From positions 310,001 through 374,000 of the forward strand of contig NZ_MZMU01000015.1 in NCBI RefSeq assembly GCF_004123835.1: 64,000 bases of DNA. The letters are read 5' to 3'. The notes under the pieces were generated by a model, which did not search any database, had not been told where the DNA came from, and was given only the letters and a program-made list of their open reading frames with translations. Positions 45,109 to 55,700 of the stretch are shown in pieces. Source of the DNA: Rhizobium leguminosarum (lineage in GTDB: Bacteria; Pseudomonadota; Alphaproteobacteria; Rhizobiales; Rhizobiaceae). Both the position numbers and the translations under genes were made by a program. The first letter of the stretch is position 1, and each line of letters starts with the position of its first letter.

Positions 45109-45894
45109 TTGCGCTACAAATTGGACGAGACACGCAAGACGGGGCGTAGAACCCGGACGAGCCACGCGCAGGTGGTCGACGAACTCGGCAAGGCGATTGT
45201 CGCCGGCACCTATCCGGTCGGCTCGATCCTGCCAGGCGATACGGAACTGGCGCAACGCTTCAAAGTGTCCCGCACGGTGTTGCGGGAGACGATGAAGACG
45301 CTCGCCGCCAAGGGCATGGTCGTCGCCAAGGCGCGGGTCGGCACGCGTGTGACCGAAAAGAACCTCTGGAACATGTTCGACAGCGAGATCATCGCCTGGC
45401 ACTTCGACAATGGCGTGACGGAGGAGTTTCTACTGCAGCTCTACGATATTCGTCTCGCCTTCGAACCTTTCGCCGCCGGTCTCGTCGCCGAGCGGGCGAA
45501 TGCCGAGGAGATCGAGATGCTGCACGGGCTGGCGCTCGAGATGGCAGCGGCCGGTCATACGGCCGACAGCCTGGCACTCGCCGACCTTCGTTTTCACCTG
45601 GCGATCGCCGAAGCCTCGCACAATCCCTTCATGCGGACACTGGGCAGCCTCATCGAAGCAGCCCTCGTCGGCATGTTCAGGATGAGCACGCCGCCAACCG
45701 AAAACGGCTTCGCCAATATCGCCGATACCCATATGCGCATCGTCGATGCAATCGTTTCCGGCGATAACGCCGCCGCGCGCCGTGCGATGGAGGACGTCAT
45801 CCTGGATGGCCGCCATCATGTGCACGAAGCCTTCGTGGCCCGCGGTTCCGACGCCGTCACAGGGCCGATTTCGGCCGCAATTTCACCTTTGTGA
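45109..45894 (+). CDS. GntR family transcriptional regulator, FCD subfamily
   Basis: A 261-residue regulator with winged helix (YPVGSILPGDTELAQRFKVS, then RVGTRVTEKN) and FCD domain (LADLRFHLAIAEASHNPF, ANIADTHMRIVDAI). Starts at TTG (45109) with GAGGGGGAG ten bases upstream; no ATG lies close. Its place as the fifth gene of the ytf-like operon makes it the likely controller of that operon, with a feedback design. DgoR and UxuR are relatives responding to sugar acids. Confidence 0.9.
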   Translation: MRYKLDETRKTGRRTRTSHAQVVDELGKAIVAGTYPVGSILPGDTELAQRFKVSRTVLRETMKTLAAKGMVVAKARVGTRVTEKNLWNMFDSEIIAWHFDNGVTEEFLLQLYDIRLAFEPFAAGLVAERANAEEIEMLHGLALEMAAAGHTADSLALADLRFHLAIAEASHNPFMRTLGSLIEAALVGMFRMSTPPTENGFANIADTHMRIVDAIVSGDNAAARRAMEDVILDGRHHVHEAFVARGSDAVTGPISAAISPL

Positions 45895-45911
45895 AGGCTT
45901 TGCTTATCGAT

Positions 45912-46011
45912 AGCGCCACGCGTCCTTTCGAGAGCCGCAAAGGACGCTGCAGCACTTTGAATGGCTGCATAATTTATCCTTAAATCGATTCCGATTTAGG
46001 GAATTTTGCAG
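45912..46011 (+). repeat. 100-bp palindromic intergenic element, copy B
   Basis: Inverted relative of copy A at 41381-41480: CTGCAGCACTTTGAATGGCTGCATAATT... ends in the hairpin CTTAAATCG-ATTC-CGATTTAGG and TTTTGCAG. Placed between gntR and glmU. It may act as a bidirectional transcript-end structure. Confidence 0.8.
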
Positions 46012-46058
46012 TATGAGGCGATAAAGCCGCCTCATGGCGCGGATTCGCGGAGCAAATC

Positions 46059-47420
46059 ATGGAACGCACTTGTCTTGCCGTCATCCTTGCCGCCGGTGAC
46101 AGCACGCGGATGAAATCCTCGAAATCGAAGGTCCTGCATCCGGTCGCCGGTCGGCCGATGATCGCCCATGTCGTCGAGGCGGTCGCCTCCGCCGGCATCT
46201 CGTCCGTCGCCCTTGTCGTCGGCCGTGATGCCGAGGATGTGGCAAAGGCGGCAAGCATCGACGGCGTCGGCATCGAGTCCTATCTGCAGAAGGAACGCCT
46301 CGGCACCGGCCACGCGGTGCTGGCGTCCCGCGACGCGATCGCCAAGGGTTATGACGATATCCTCGTCACCTATGGCGACGTGCCGCTGCAAACCGACGGA
46401 CCGCTGAAGGCCGCCCGCCAGGGCCTTGCCGATGGCAGCGATGTCGTCGTCATTGGCTTCCACACCGACCGCCCGACCGGCTACGGCCGCCTGCTCGTCA
46501 AGGATGGCGAACTCATCGCCATTCGCGAGGAGAAGGATGCGACCGATGCCGAGCGCACCGTCACCTGGTGCAACAGCGGGTTGATGGCGATCAACGGCAG
46601 AAAGGCGCTCGATCTTCTCTCGAGCATCGGCAACGCCAATGCCAAGGGTGAATTCTATCTGACCGATCTTGTCGAGATCGCCCGTTCGCTCGGCGGACGC
46701 GTCACCGCCGTCGATGCTCCTGAGATCGAGATGACCGGCTGCAACACCCGTGCCGAACTCGCCGTCATCGAGCGCTTCTGGCAGGAGCGCCGCCGCCACC
46801 AGATGATGCTTTCAGGCGTCACCATGATCGCGCCGGAAACGGTTTTTCTCTCCTACGATACCGTCATCGGCCAGGATGCGCTGATCGAGCCGAACGTCGT
46901 CTTCGGTCCCGGCGCGGTGATCGACAGTGGCGCCGTCATCCATGCCTTTTCGCATATCGAAGGCGCGCATGTCAGCCAGGGCGCGACGGTCGGCCCCTTT
47001 GCGCGGCTGCGGCCGGGTGCGGATCTCGGTGCCGGTTCGAAGGTCGGCAATTTCTGCGAGGTCAAGAACGGCCGGCTGGGCGAGGGCGCCAAGGTCAACC
47101 ACCTCACCTATATCGGTGATGCCGTCATCGGCGCCGGCAGCAATATCGGCGCCGGCACGATCACCTGCAACTATGACGGCGTCAACAAGAGCGAGACGGT
47201 AATCGGCGAAAACGCCTTCATCGGTTCCAACTCCTCGCTGGTCGCGCCGGTGACGATCGGCGACGGCGCCTATATCGCCTCCGGCAGTGTCATCACCGCC
47301 AACGTGCCGGCCGACGCGCTGGCGCTCGGCCGTGCCCGGCAGGAAATCAAGCCCGGCCGCGCGACGCTGCTGCGCGAACGCGCGCTCGCCATCAAGGCGG
47401 CGAAGAAGGCGAAAGCCTGA
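46059..47420 (+). CDS. glmU: Bifunctional UDP-GlcNAc pyrophosphorylase / glucosamine-1-phosphate acetyltransferase
   Basis: A 453-residue cytoplasmic enzyme making UDP-N-acetylglucosamine for peptidoglycan and lipid A. Residues 1-230 are the uridylyltransferase, with [13 protein letters not shown] (the usual second glycine is Ser) and YGDVPLQ; residues 250-435 are a left-handed beta-helix with the acetyltransferase segment [11 protein letters not shown] and [13 protein letters not shown]. Normal length. glmS follows after 108 bp, the usual rhizobial order. Confidence 0.97.
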   Translation: MERTCLAVILAAGDSTRMKSSKSKVLHPVAGRPMIAHVVEAVASAGISSVALVVGRDAEDVAKAASIDGVGIESYLQKERLGTGHAVLASRDAIAKGYDDILVTYGDVPLQTDGPLKAARQGLADGSDVVVIGFHTDRPTGYGRLLVKDGELIAIREEKDATDAERTVTWCNSGLMAINGRKALDLLSSIGNANAKGEFYLTDLVEIARSLGGRVTAVDAPEIEMTGCNTRAELAVIERFWQERRRHQMMLSGVTMIAPETVFLSYDTVIGQDALIEPNVVFGPGAVIDSGAVIHAFSHIEGAHVSQGATVGPFARLRPGADLGAGSKVGNFCEVKNGRLGEGAKVNHLTYIGDAVIGAGSNIGAGTITCNYDGVNKSETVIGENAFIGSNSSLVAPVTIGDGAYIASGSVITANVPADALALGRARQEIKPGRATLLRERALAIKAAKKAKA

Positions 47421-47495
47421 CCGGCCTTGCGTAACCGGCGGAAATTCAAAGTGACCGCCGAGGTGATTGAGAAATAAGCAGGAATCGTTAGGACT

Positions 47496-47513
47496 GGCCT
47501 CATTGTTGAGGCC
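47496..47513 (+). promoter_or_regulatory. Hairpin just upstream of the glmS ribosome binding site
   Basis: GGCCTCA pairs with TGAGGCC over a TTGT loop and ends 2 bases before the GTGGGG ribosome-binding segment (47516-47521) of glmS. It could reduce translation when folded or mark a processing site. No glmS ribozyme-like core is seen. Confidence 0.4.
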
Positions 47514-47528
47514 TAGTGGGGATGTTGC

Positions 47529-49355
47529 ATGTGTGGAATTGTGGGGATCGTCGGAACTGCGCCTGTCGCCGGGCGCCTGGTCGATGCGCTGAAGCGTCTC
47601 GAATATCGCGGTTACGATTCTTCCGGTGTCGCCACCATTCATGACGGCGTGATGGATCGCCGCCGCGCCGAGGGCAAGCTGTTCAATTTGGAAAAGCGCC
47701 TCGACAGCGAACCGCTGCCCGGCACCGTCGGCATCGCCCACACGCGCTGGGCGACCCATGGCGTTCCGAACGAGACCAATGCCCATCCGCATTTCGTCGA
47801 AGGCGTAGCCGTCGTCCATAATGGCATCATCGAGAACTTCTCCGAGCTTCGCGACGAACTGACGGAAGTGGGCTCGGTCTTCGAAACCCAGACCGATACC
47901 GAGGTGGTCGCCCATCTGATGGCGAAATACCTGCGCGAAGGCCTGGAGCCCCGCGACGCCATGCTGAAGATGCTGAACCGGGTGACCGGCGCCTATGCGC
48001 TGGCCATCATGCTCAAGGCTCATCCCGGCACGATCATGGCTGCCCGTTCCGGACCGCCGCTTGCCGTCGGCTACGGCCGCGGCGAGATGTTCCTCGGCTC
48101 GGACGCGATCGCACTTTCGCCCTTCACCAACGAGATCACCTATCTCGTCGACGGCGATTTCGCCGTCCTCACCCGAGATGGCGTCTCGGTGCTCGATTTC
48201 GCCGGCAAGCCGGTCAAACGCGCCCGCCAGATCTCGCAGGCGACTGCCTATGTCGTCGACAAGGGCAACCATCGCCACTTCATGGAAAAGGAAATCTACG
48301 AGCAGCCGGAGGTGATCTCCCACGCGCTCAGCCACTATGTCGATTTCGCCGAGAACACGATCGGCGCCAATGCCGCCGCGATCGACTTCAAGGCAGCGAC
48401 TGGCCTGGCGATCTCGGCCTGCGGCACGGCCTATCTCGCCGGCCTCGTCGGCAAATACTGGTTCGAGCGTTATGCCCGCCTGCCTGTCGAGATCGACGTC
48501 GCCTCCGAATTCCGCTATCGCGAAATGCCGCTGTCGCCGTCGCAGGCCGCACTCTTCATCTCGCAGTCCGGTGAGACCGCCGATACGCTGGCATGCTTGC
48601 GCTATTGCCGGGACAACGGGTTGAAGATCGGCGCCGTCGTCAATGTCCGCGAATCAACAATCGCGCGTGAATCCGATGCCGTCTTCCCGATCATGGCCGG
48701 CCCCGAAATCGGCGTCGCCTCGACCAAGGCCTTCACCTGCCAGCTCGCCGTGCTGGCAGCGTTGGCGATCGGCGCCGGCAAGGCGCGCGGCACGGTGAGT
48801 GCAGACGAGGAGAGGGCGCTGGTGCGCCATCTCGCCGAAATGCCGCGCATCATGAGCCGGGTGCTGAACCTCATCCAGCCGCAGATGGAAAGCCTGTCGC
48901 GCGAGCTGTCGAAGTGCAAGGACGTGCTCTATCTCGGCCGCGGCACCAGCTTCCCGCTTGCCATGGAAGGTGCGCTGAAGCTCAAGGAAATCTCCTATAT
49001 CCACGCCGAAGGTTACGCCGCCGGCGAATTGAAGCACGGACCAATCGCGCTGATCGACGAGAATATGCCTGTCATCGTCATCGCCCCTTACGACCGCTTC
49101 TTCGAAAAGACCGTCTCGAACATGCAGGAGGTCGCAGCCCGCGGCGGCCGCATCATCTTCATTACCGACGAGGCCGGTGCAGCGGCCTCGAAACTGCCGA
49201 CCATGGCGACGATCACCCTGCCTGTGGTCGACGAAATCATCGCGCCGATGATCTTCTCGCTGCCGATCCAACTGCTCGCCTATCACACCGCCGTCTTCAT
49301 GGGCACCGATGTCGATCAGCCGCGCAACCTGGCGAAATCCGTGACCGTGGAATAA
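47529..49355 (+). CDS. glmS: Glutamine--fructose-6-phosphate aminotransferase
   Basis: A 608-residue enzyme that makes glucosamine-6-phosphate, the first step of the hexosamine pathway. The N-terminus MCGIVGIVG exposes the catalytic cysteine after Met removal; the glutaminase domain runs to about residue 240. Two SIS domains follow (SACGTAYLAGLVGKYW, FISQSGETADTL, YLGRGTSFPLAMEGALKLKE), ending RNLAKSVTVE, the family's invariant C-terminus. Confidence 0.97.
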   Translation: MCGIVGIVGTAPVAGRLVDALKRLEYRGYDSSGVATIHDGVMDRRRAEGKLFNLEKRLDSEPLPGTVGIAHTRWATHGVPNETNAHPHFVEGVAVVHNGIIENFSELRDELTEVGSVFETQTDTEVVAHLMAKYLREGLEPRDAMLKMLNRVTGAYALAIMLKAHPGTIMAARSGPPLAVGYGRGEMFLGSDAIALSPFTNEITYLVDGDFAVLTRDGVSVLDFAGKPVKRARQISQATAYVVDKGNHRHFMEKEIYEQPEVISHALSHYVDFAENTIGANAAAIDFKAATGLAISACGTAYLAGLVGKYWFERYARLPVEIDVASEFRYREMPLSPSQAALFISQSGETADTLACLRYCRDNGLKIGAVVNVRESTIARESDAVFPIMAGPEIGVASTKAFTCQLAVLAALAIGAGKARGTVSADEERALVRHLAEMPRIMSRVLNLIQPQMESLSRELSKCKDVLYLGRGTSFPLAMEGALKLKEISYIHAEGYAAGELKHGPIALIDENMPVIVIAPYDRFFEKTVSNMQEVAARGGRIIFITDEAGAAASKLPTMATITLPVVDEIIAPMIFSLPIQLLAYHTAVFMGTDVDQPRNLAKSVTVE

Positions 49356-49490
49356 GCCTGTAACGCCGCGACCTTCGCTTCGAAACATATTGTGCGGGAC
49401 CCCGAATTCTGGCAATTTTGGTCTGCGGACAAGGGGGAAGGGCCGGCGTTCCGGCCTGTCCAGGACTGAGATGGAGTTCATCAGGAAACG

Positions 49491-50198
49491 ATGACCGACA
49501 ACACCCCCAGAATGCCGGTCGCGACCCGGCTGAGAAATAATTTTCTCGCAGGGCTGATCATCTGCGCGCCGATCGCGATTACCATCTGGCTGACCTGGAC
49601 CTTCATCCATTGGTCGGACAGCTGGGTCCGGCCCTATATTCCGGCGCGCTGGAATCCGGAAAGCTATCTCAATTTCGCCATTCCCGGTTTCGGCCTGCTG
49701 ATCGCCGTCGTGCTGATCACCGTCGTCGGCTTCCTCGGCAAGAACCTCATTGGCCAGAGCATCGTCCGTTTCGGCGAATCGATCGTTCAGCGCATGCCGC
49801 TGGTCCGCACGGTCTACAGAAGCGTGAAGCAGATTTTCGAAACCGTGCTGAAGGAACAGGCGAACTCCTTCAAGAAGGTCGGCCTCATCGAATATCCGGG
49901 TCCCGGCCTCTGGGCACTGATCTTCATCGCCACCGACGCCAAGGGCGAAATCGCTTCGAAGTTCAATGCCATGGGCCAGGATATGGTCGCCGTCTTCCTG
50001 CCGCCGACGCCGGTGCCGACAGCCGGCTTCCTCATCTTCGTGCCACGCGAGAAGATCGTCATGCTCGATATGTCGCCGGAAGACGCCGCCAAGTTCCTGA
50101 TTTCGGGCGGGCTCGTCGCGCCGGAACACAAGCCGGCCGATCCCCAGCAGAAGCATTTGCCGCGGCCAAAGCCGGTGGCAGTTTCCAAAGCGGAATGA
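49491..50198 (+). CDS. DUF502 family membrane protein
   Basis: A 235-residue protein with two hydrophobic helices (residues about 17-41 and 63-85) followed by a soluble domain with QRMPLVRTVYRSVKQIFETV and a GLIEYPGPGLWALIFIATD stretch, typical of DUF502. The C-terminal 30 residues are polar and proline-rich. Function of the family is unknown. It lies between glmS and the convergent recG, a conserved neighbourhood in Rhizobiales. Confidence 0.88.
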   Translation: MTDNTPRMPVATRLRNNFLAGLIICAPIAITIWLTWTFIHWSDSWVRPYIPARWNPESYLNFAIPGFGLLIAVVLITVVGFLGKNLIGQSIVRFGESIVQRMPLVRTVYRSVKQIFETVLKEQANSFKKVGLIEYPGPGLWALIFIATDAKGEIASKFNAMGQDMVAVFLPPTPVPTAGFLIFVPREKIVMLDMSPEDAAKFLISGGLVAPEHKPADPQQKHLPRPKPVAVSKAE

Positions 50199-50244
50199 TG
50201 CATGTCGCCCAAAAGTGTTCAGCGGTTTTGGGTAACGACATGCA
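50199..50244. repeat. Intergenic mosaic element (complete copy)
   Basis: Arms TGCATGTCG / CGACATGCA enclose CCCAAAAGTGTTCAGCGGTTTTGGG. Related copies with the same core but different arms lie at 56281-56324 and (degenerate) 21453. The tail GAACAAAGACTTAAAGCGCG is also characteristic. It resembles the rhizobial intergenic mosaic elements (RIME). Confidence 0.8.
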
Positions 50245-50258
50245 TAGAACAAAGACTT

Positions 50259-50280
50259 AAAGCGCGCCGTAGCGCGCTTT
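50259..50280. terminator. Terminator between DUF502 and recG
   Basis: AAAGCGCGC and GCGCGCTTT form a 9-bp perfect stem over a CGTA loop between the converging genes. On the minus strand it overlaps the last bases of the recG stop codon; the terminal TTT is short. Confidence 0.6.
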
Positions 50281-52384
50281 ATCCAGCCCTAAGAAAACGG
50301 ATCGCCTCGTCGCGGCGGAAAAGATAGAGCAGGGTGCGGATCGCCGTTCCCCTCTCCGTGGTCAATTCCGGATCGCGCTCGATGAGATAGGCGGCATCCT
50401 TGCGGGCGATTTCCAGCAGGTCGGCATGTGCTTCCAGGCTAGCGATGCGGAAACCCGGCGTACCGGATTGCCTCGTGCCGAGCAATTCGCCTTCACCGCG
50501 CAGCTTCAAGTCCTCTTCTGCAATGCGGAAGCCATCTTCCGTCTCCCGCATAATCGAAAGCCTGGCATGGCCGGTCTCGCCGAGCGGCCCCTTATAGAGC
50601 AGGATGCAGGTCGAAGCCTCGTCGCCGCGCCCGACCCGGCCGCGCAGCTGATGCAATTGCGCCAGGCCGAAGCGTTCGGCATGTTCGATCACCATGATCG
50701 TCGCATCCGGCACGTCGACACCGACCTCGACGACGGTCGTGGCGACGAGCAGCCGGGTCTCGCCATTCTTGAACGCCATCATCGCCGCATCCTTCTCCGG
50801 TCCGCTCATGCGACCGTGGATGAGGCCGATGCCCGGGCCAAGTGCCGCGACCAGTGTCGCATGCCGCTCTTCGGCCGACATCAGGTCGAGCTCTTCGGAT
50901 TCCTCGACCAGCGGGCAGATCCAGTAGGCCTTCTTACCCTCGGCGATTGCGCTTTGCAGGCGTCCGACGATTTCGCCGGTCCGTTCCATCGGCACGGTGA
51001 TCGTCTGGATCGGCTTGCGGCCGGCCGGTTTCTCGGTGAGCTTGGAGACGTCCATATCGCCGAAGGCGGCAAGCACCAGCGTGCGCGGGATCGGCGTCGC
51101 CGTCATGACCAGCATGTGCGGCGAGAGGCCCTTGGCCGTCAGCCGCAGCCGCTGATGCACGCCGAAACGGTGCTGCTCGTCGACGACGGCAAGCATCAGA
51201 TTGGCGTAGGCGACGCTGTCCTGGAACAGCGCATGCGTGCCGATGACGATCTGGGCGGCACCCGAGGCGATTCGCTCCAGGATTTCTTCCCGTTCGCGTC
51301 CCTTGGTGCGCCCGGTCAGCACCTCGATGCCGAGCCAGGCAGAGGCGGCGAATTTCGAGATCGTCGCGTGGTGCTGCCGCGCCAGGATTTCGGTCGGCGC
51401 CATCAGCACGGCCTGGCCGCCGCTCTCGATCACCGCCGCCATCGCCATCAGCGCCACCAGCGTCTTGCCGGAACCGACATCGCCCTGCAGCAGCCGCAGC
51501 ATGCGCTCGTTGCCGGCCATGTCCTTCAAAACCTCGGCGATCGCCTCGTTCTGGCTGCCGGTGAGCGAGAAGGGCAAGGTCTTCAGGATCTTGCTGCCGA
51601 TGGTGCCGGTCGCATGCACCGGCTGGCCCGCCACCTTGCGCAACCTCTGCCGCACCAGGCTCAGCGACAGCTGGCCGGCGAGGAACTCGTCATAGGCAAG
51701 CCGCCGCCGGGCAGGGGCCTGCGGGTCGATATCGGTGGGATCGCGCGGCTCGTGCAGCATGTGGAAACTGTCGCGGATCGACGGCAGTCCCTGTTTCTCA
51801 GTCAAGGCCAGGTCGATCCATTCCGGCAGCTCGGGAAAACGCGGCAGGCCGGCGTCGATGATCTTGCGCAGCGTCTTCGGCGAGAGCCCCGCCGTCAGCG
51901 GATAGATCGGTTCGACCAGCGGCAGGCTCTCCGCCTCGTCGGCTCGGACGATATAATCGGGATGTACCATCGAGGCGCGGCCGTTGAACCAGTCGATCTT
52001 GCCGCTGACCGTCACCTCCGCATCTATCGGCAGCTGCTTTTCCAGCCACGCCGCCTGTCCGCGGAAGAAGACCAGCGTCAGCTCGCCGGTCTCGTCATGC
52101 AGGAAGACGCGGTAGGGGATATTGCTTCTGCCGCCCGGCGGCACCTGGTGGCGGTCGACGCGCGCCGTGATCGTCACGATCGCGCCGTGCTGCGCGCGCG
52201 CGATTCCAGGCTGGTTGCGTCTGTCGATCAGCGAAAAGGGCGCGTGGAAGAGCAGGTCGATCACCCGGCAATCTTCCAGCGTCTCGCGCCCGAGCAGCTT
52301 GACCAGCAGGTCGGCGATCTTCGGGCCGACGCCTGGAAGGCCCGAAATGGGGGAAAACAGAGGATCGAGAATGGCGGGGCGCAT
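50279..52384 (-). CDS. recG: ATP-dependent DNA helicase RecG
   Basis: A 701-residue branch-migrating helicase that reverses stalled replication forks. Wedge domain (OB fold) in the first 280 residues, then helicase motifs: I GDVGSGKTLVALMAM, II AVVDEQHRFGV, III MTATPIPRTL, V VATTVVEVGVDVPDA, VI QLRGRVGRGDEAS. The start at 52384 (MRPAILDPLFSPI) is preferred over an in-frame codon at 52429, which lies too close to the divergent sdhE promoter. Confidence 0.96.
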   Translation of the reverse strand: MRPAILDPLFSPISGLPGVGPKIADLLVKLLGRETLEDCRVIDLLFHAPFSLIDRRNQPGIARAQHGAIVTITARVDRHQVPPGGRSNIPYRVFLHDETGELTLVFFRGQAAWLEKQLPIDAEVTVSGKIDWFNGRASMVHPDYIVRADEAESLPLVEPIYPLTAGLSPKTLRKIIDAGLPRFPELPEWIDLALTEKQGLPSIRDSFHMLHEPRDPTDIDPQAPARRRLAYDEFLAGQLSLSLVRQRLRKVAGQPVHATGTIGSKILKTLPFSLTGSQNEAIAEVLKDMAGNERMLRLLQGDVGSGKTLVALMAMAAVIESGGQAVLMAPTEILARQHHATISKFAASAWLGIEVLTGRTKGREREEILERIASGAAQIVIGTHALFQDSVAYANLMLAVVDEQHRFGVHQRLRLTAKGLSPHMLVMTATPIPRTLVLAAFGDMDVSKLTEKPAGRKPIQTITVPMERTGEIVGRLQSAIAEGKKAYWICPLVEESEELDLMSAEERHATLVAALGPGIGLIHGRMSGPEKDAAMMAFKNGETRLLVATTVVEVGVDVPDATIMVIEHAERFGLAQLHQLRGRVGRGDEASTCILLYKGPLGETGHARLSIMRETEDGFRIAEEDLKLRGEGELLGTRQSGTPGFRIASLEAHADLLEIARKDAAYLIERDPELTTERGTAIRTLLYLFRRDEAIRFLRAG

Positions 52385-52476
52385 GCGGCCAAAATGCGAT
52401 GAACAATGCGGCCTTGGCAAGGCTGACAAGCCGCTTTCGAGGGTCTATAGAGGCGCATCAACAGGAAGGTAATGCC

Positions 52477-52782
52477 ATGACAGGTGTCACGCTCACGAGT
52501 GCCGGTCTCGACCCGCGCCGCCGCAGAATCCTTTTCCGCTGCTGGCATCGCGGCATCCGCGAGATGGATCTGGTCTTCGGCCAGTTCGCCGAAGCCGAGG
52601 TCGCGACTCTGTCGGAAGCCGAACTCGACGAGTTCGAGACGATCATGGCGGAAGAGGACAATGATCTCGTCCGCTGGATCATGGGAACATGGCCGGTGCC
52701 CGAGCGTTTCCAGACACCGGTGTTTGCGCGCATCGCCGCCTACAAGCCCGATTTTGACAAGCCCCTCAGGACGCCGGAATGA
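52477..52782 (+). CDS. sdhE: FAD assembly factor SdhE
   Basis: A 101-residue protein of the SdhE (CptB) family that helps attach FAD covalently to succinate dehydrogenase. The invariant RGIREMDLVFG (RGxxE motif) is present, followed by WIMGTWPVPE. ATG at 52477 has AGGAAGG upstream. It overlaps mfd by 4 bp and is divergent from recG, the usual order in Rhizobiales. Confidence 0.92.
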   Translation: MTGVTLTSAGLDPRRRRILFRCWHRGIREMDLVFGQFAEAEVATLSEAELDEFETIMAEEDNDLVRWIMGTWPVPERFQTPVFARIAAYKPDFDKPLRTPE

Positions 52783-55700
52783 TCCCTGGTTTCGATGCGA
52801 AGAAGCTTGCGGCCATTGCCGAGCCGCTGACGATCGGCAATGTGCCGGCAGGTCTTGAAACGCTGCTGCTCGCCGAACTCGCCCGAACGGGAGAGCCGGT
52901 CGCCTATGTCATGTCCGACGGCCATCGCATGGCCGATCTCGAACAGATGCTGGGCTTCGTCGCCCCCGACATTCCGGTTCTCACCTTGCCGGCCTGGGAC
53001 TGTCTGCCCTATGACCGCGTCTCGCCGAGCGCCGACACCTCGGCCCGCCGGCTTGCCGCCCTCGGCGGCCTCATCGCCCATCGCAAGAAGCCGCATGCGG
53101 CAATCGTGCTCGTCACCGCCAATGCCATGCTGCAGAAGGTGGCGCCGCAGGATGTCATCGAAAGCCTGAGCTTTTCGGCTCGTCCCGGCAACCAGCTGCG
53201 CATGGACGATCTCGCCGGCCGCCTGGAGCGCAATGGCTTCGAGCGGGTCGCCACCGTTCGCGAAGTCGGCGAATATGCCGTGCGCGGCGGCATTCTCGAC
53301 GTCTTCGTACCGGGTTCGGAAGAGCCGGTCCGCCTCGATTTCTTCGGCGACACGCTGGAGAGCATCCGCAGCTTCGATCCGGCCAGCCAGCGCACGACGG
53401 GGCAGGTGCGCTCCCTCGATCTCAACCCGATGAGCGAGGTGACGCTGACGCCCGATACGATCAGCCGTTTCCGCAAGAATTACCTCTCCGCTTTCGGCGC
53501 GACCACCCGCGACGACGCGCTCTATCTTGCCGTCTCCGAAGGCCGCCGTTACCCCGGCATGGAGCACTGGCTGCCGCTTTTCTACGAGAAGCTCGATACC
53601 GTCTTCGATTATCTCAGCGGCTTCCGGATTGTCATCGACCATACGGTGCGTGAGGCAGCCGAAGAGCGCTCCAAGCTCGTTTTCGACTATTACGACGCCC
53701 GCCTGAACTCCGGCCAGCCGGCCAAGGGGATGACGCAGGGCACGCCCTACAAGCCGGTGACGCCGGGCCAGCTCTATCTCGACAGCAAGCTTTTCGTCAA
53801 AACCCTCGACGCGCTGGGCGCGATCCGCATCAGCCCCTTCAACGAGCATGAGGGCGAGGCGCGGCGGGTCGTCAATGTCGACGCCCGTCAGGGCCAGCGC
53901 TGGGCGCGCTCGAATGCCGAAGGCGGCGGCGATGCCGAACGCATCAACATCTTCGACGTCGTCGTCAAGCATATTGCCGACCGCCGTGCCGCCGGCGCGA
54001 AAGTGCTCGTCACCGCCTGGACCGAAGGCTCGCTCGAACGCCTGCTGCAGGTGCTGAACGAGCACGGCCTGGAAAAGGTCAAGCCGATCGAGGCGCTGAA
54101 GGATGTCGGCTCGCTGGCGAGAGGCGAGGCGGCTGCCGCCGTGCTCAGCCTCGAAGCCGGCTTCGAGGCCGGCGACCTCGTCGTCATCGGCGAGCAGGAT
54201 ATCCTCGGCGACCGCATGGTGCGCCGCTCCAAGCGCCGCAAGCGCGCAGCCGATTTCATCTCGGAAGTCGCGGGCCTCGACGAGGGCTCTATCGTCGTCC
54301 ACGCCGAACATGGTATCGGCCGCTTTATAGGGCTGAGGACCATCGAGGCGGCAGGCGCTCCGCATGCCTGCCTCGAACTGCAATATGCCGACGAGGCCAA
54401 GCTTTTCCTGCCGGTCGAAAACATCGATCTTCTTTCGCGCTACGGCGGCGAGGGCACCGAGGCGCAACTCGACAAGCTCGGCGGCGGCGCCTGGCAGATG
54501 CGCAAGGCCAAGCTCAAGAAGCGCCTGCTCGATATGGCCGATGCGCTGATCCGCATCGCTGCCGAGCGTCTCACGCGCCACGCGCCGATGCTGACGACGC
54601 CGGAAGGCCTCTATGACGAATTTGCCGCCCGCTTCCCCTATGACGAGACCGAAGACCAGGATAACGCCATCGAGGCGGTGCGCTCCGATCTCGCCGCCGG
54701 CCGGCCGATGGACCGTCTGGTCTGCGGCGACGTCGGCTTCGGCAAGACCGAAGTGGCGCTGCGCGCCGCCTTCGTCGCCGCGATGAACGGTGCCCAGGTT
54801 GCCGTCGTCGTGCCGACGACACTGCTTTCCCGCCAGCATTTCAAGACCTTCTCCGACCGTTTCCGCGGTCTGCCGGTGCGCATCCAGCAGGCCTCGCGCC
54901 TCGTCGGCGCCAAGGAGCTGGCGCTGACCAAGAAGGAAGTGGCGGAAGGCAAGACCGATATCGTCGTCGGCACGCATGCGCTGCTTGGCGCCGGCATCAA
55001 ATTCGCCAATCTCGGCCTCCTCGTCATCGACGAGGAGCAGCATTTCGGCGTCAAGCACAAGGAGCGGCTGAAGGAGCTGAAGAGCGACGTGCATGTGCTG
55101 ACGCTGTCGGCAACGCCGATCCCGCGCACGCTGCAGCTTGCCATGACCGGTGTGCGCGAGCTGTCGCTGATCACCACGCCGCCGGTCGACCGCATGGCGG
55201 TACGCACCTTCATCTCGCCCTTCGATAGCCTGGTGATCCGCGAGACGCTGATGCGCGAGCATTATCGCGGCGGCCAGAGCTTCTATGTCTGCCCGCGCCT
55301 CGCCGATCTCGAGGATGTGCATGCCTTCCTGCAATCGGATGTGCCGGAGCTGAAGGTCGCCGTCGCCCATGGCCAGATGCCGGCCGGCGAACTGGAAGAC
55401 ATCATGAACGCCTTTTATGAAGGCCGCTACGACGTGTTGTTGTCCACAACCATCGTCGAATCCGGCCTCGACGTGCCCACGGCCAATACGCTGATCGTCC
55501 ACCGGGCCGATATGTTCGGCCTTGCCCAGCTCTATCAGCTGCGTGGCCGCGTCGGCCGCTCGAAGGTGCGCGCTTTTGCGCTCTTCACCCTGCCGGTCAA
55601 CAAGGTGCTGACGGCAACCGCAGAGCGTCGCCTCAAGGTGCTGCAGTCGCTGGATACGCTCGGCGCCGGCTTCCAGCTGGCAAGCCACGACCTCGATATC

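Noticed and set aside
47421-47528. glmS ribozyme in the glmU-glmS gap
   Set aside because: The gap is 108 bp and shows only one small hairpin; the conserved ribozyme core, known from Firmicutes, is absent.
50426-52402. Open frame of 658 codons antisense to recG
   Set aside because: recG motifs are complete on the minus strand; the plus-strand product has no recognisable domain.
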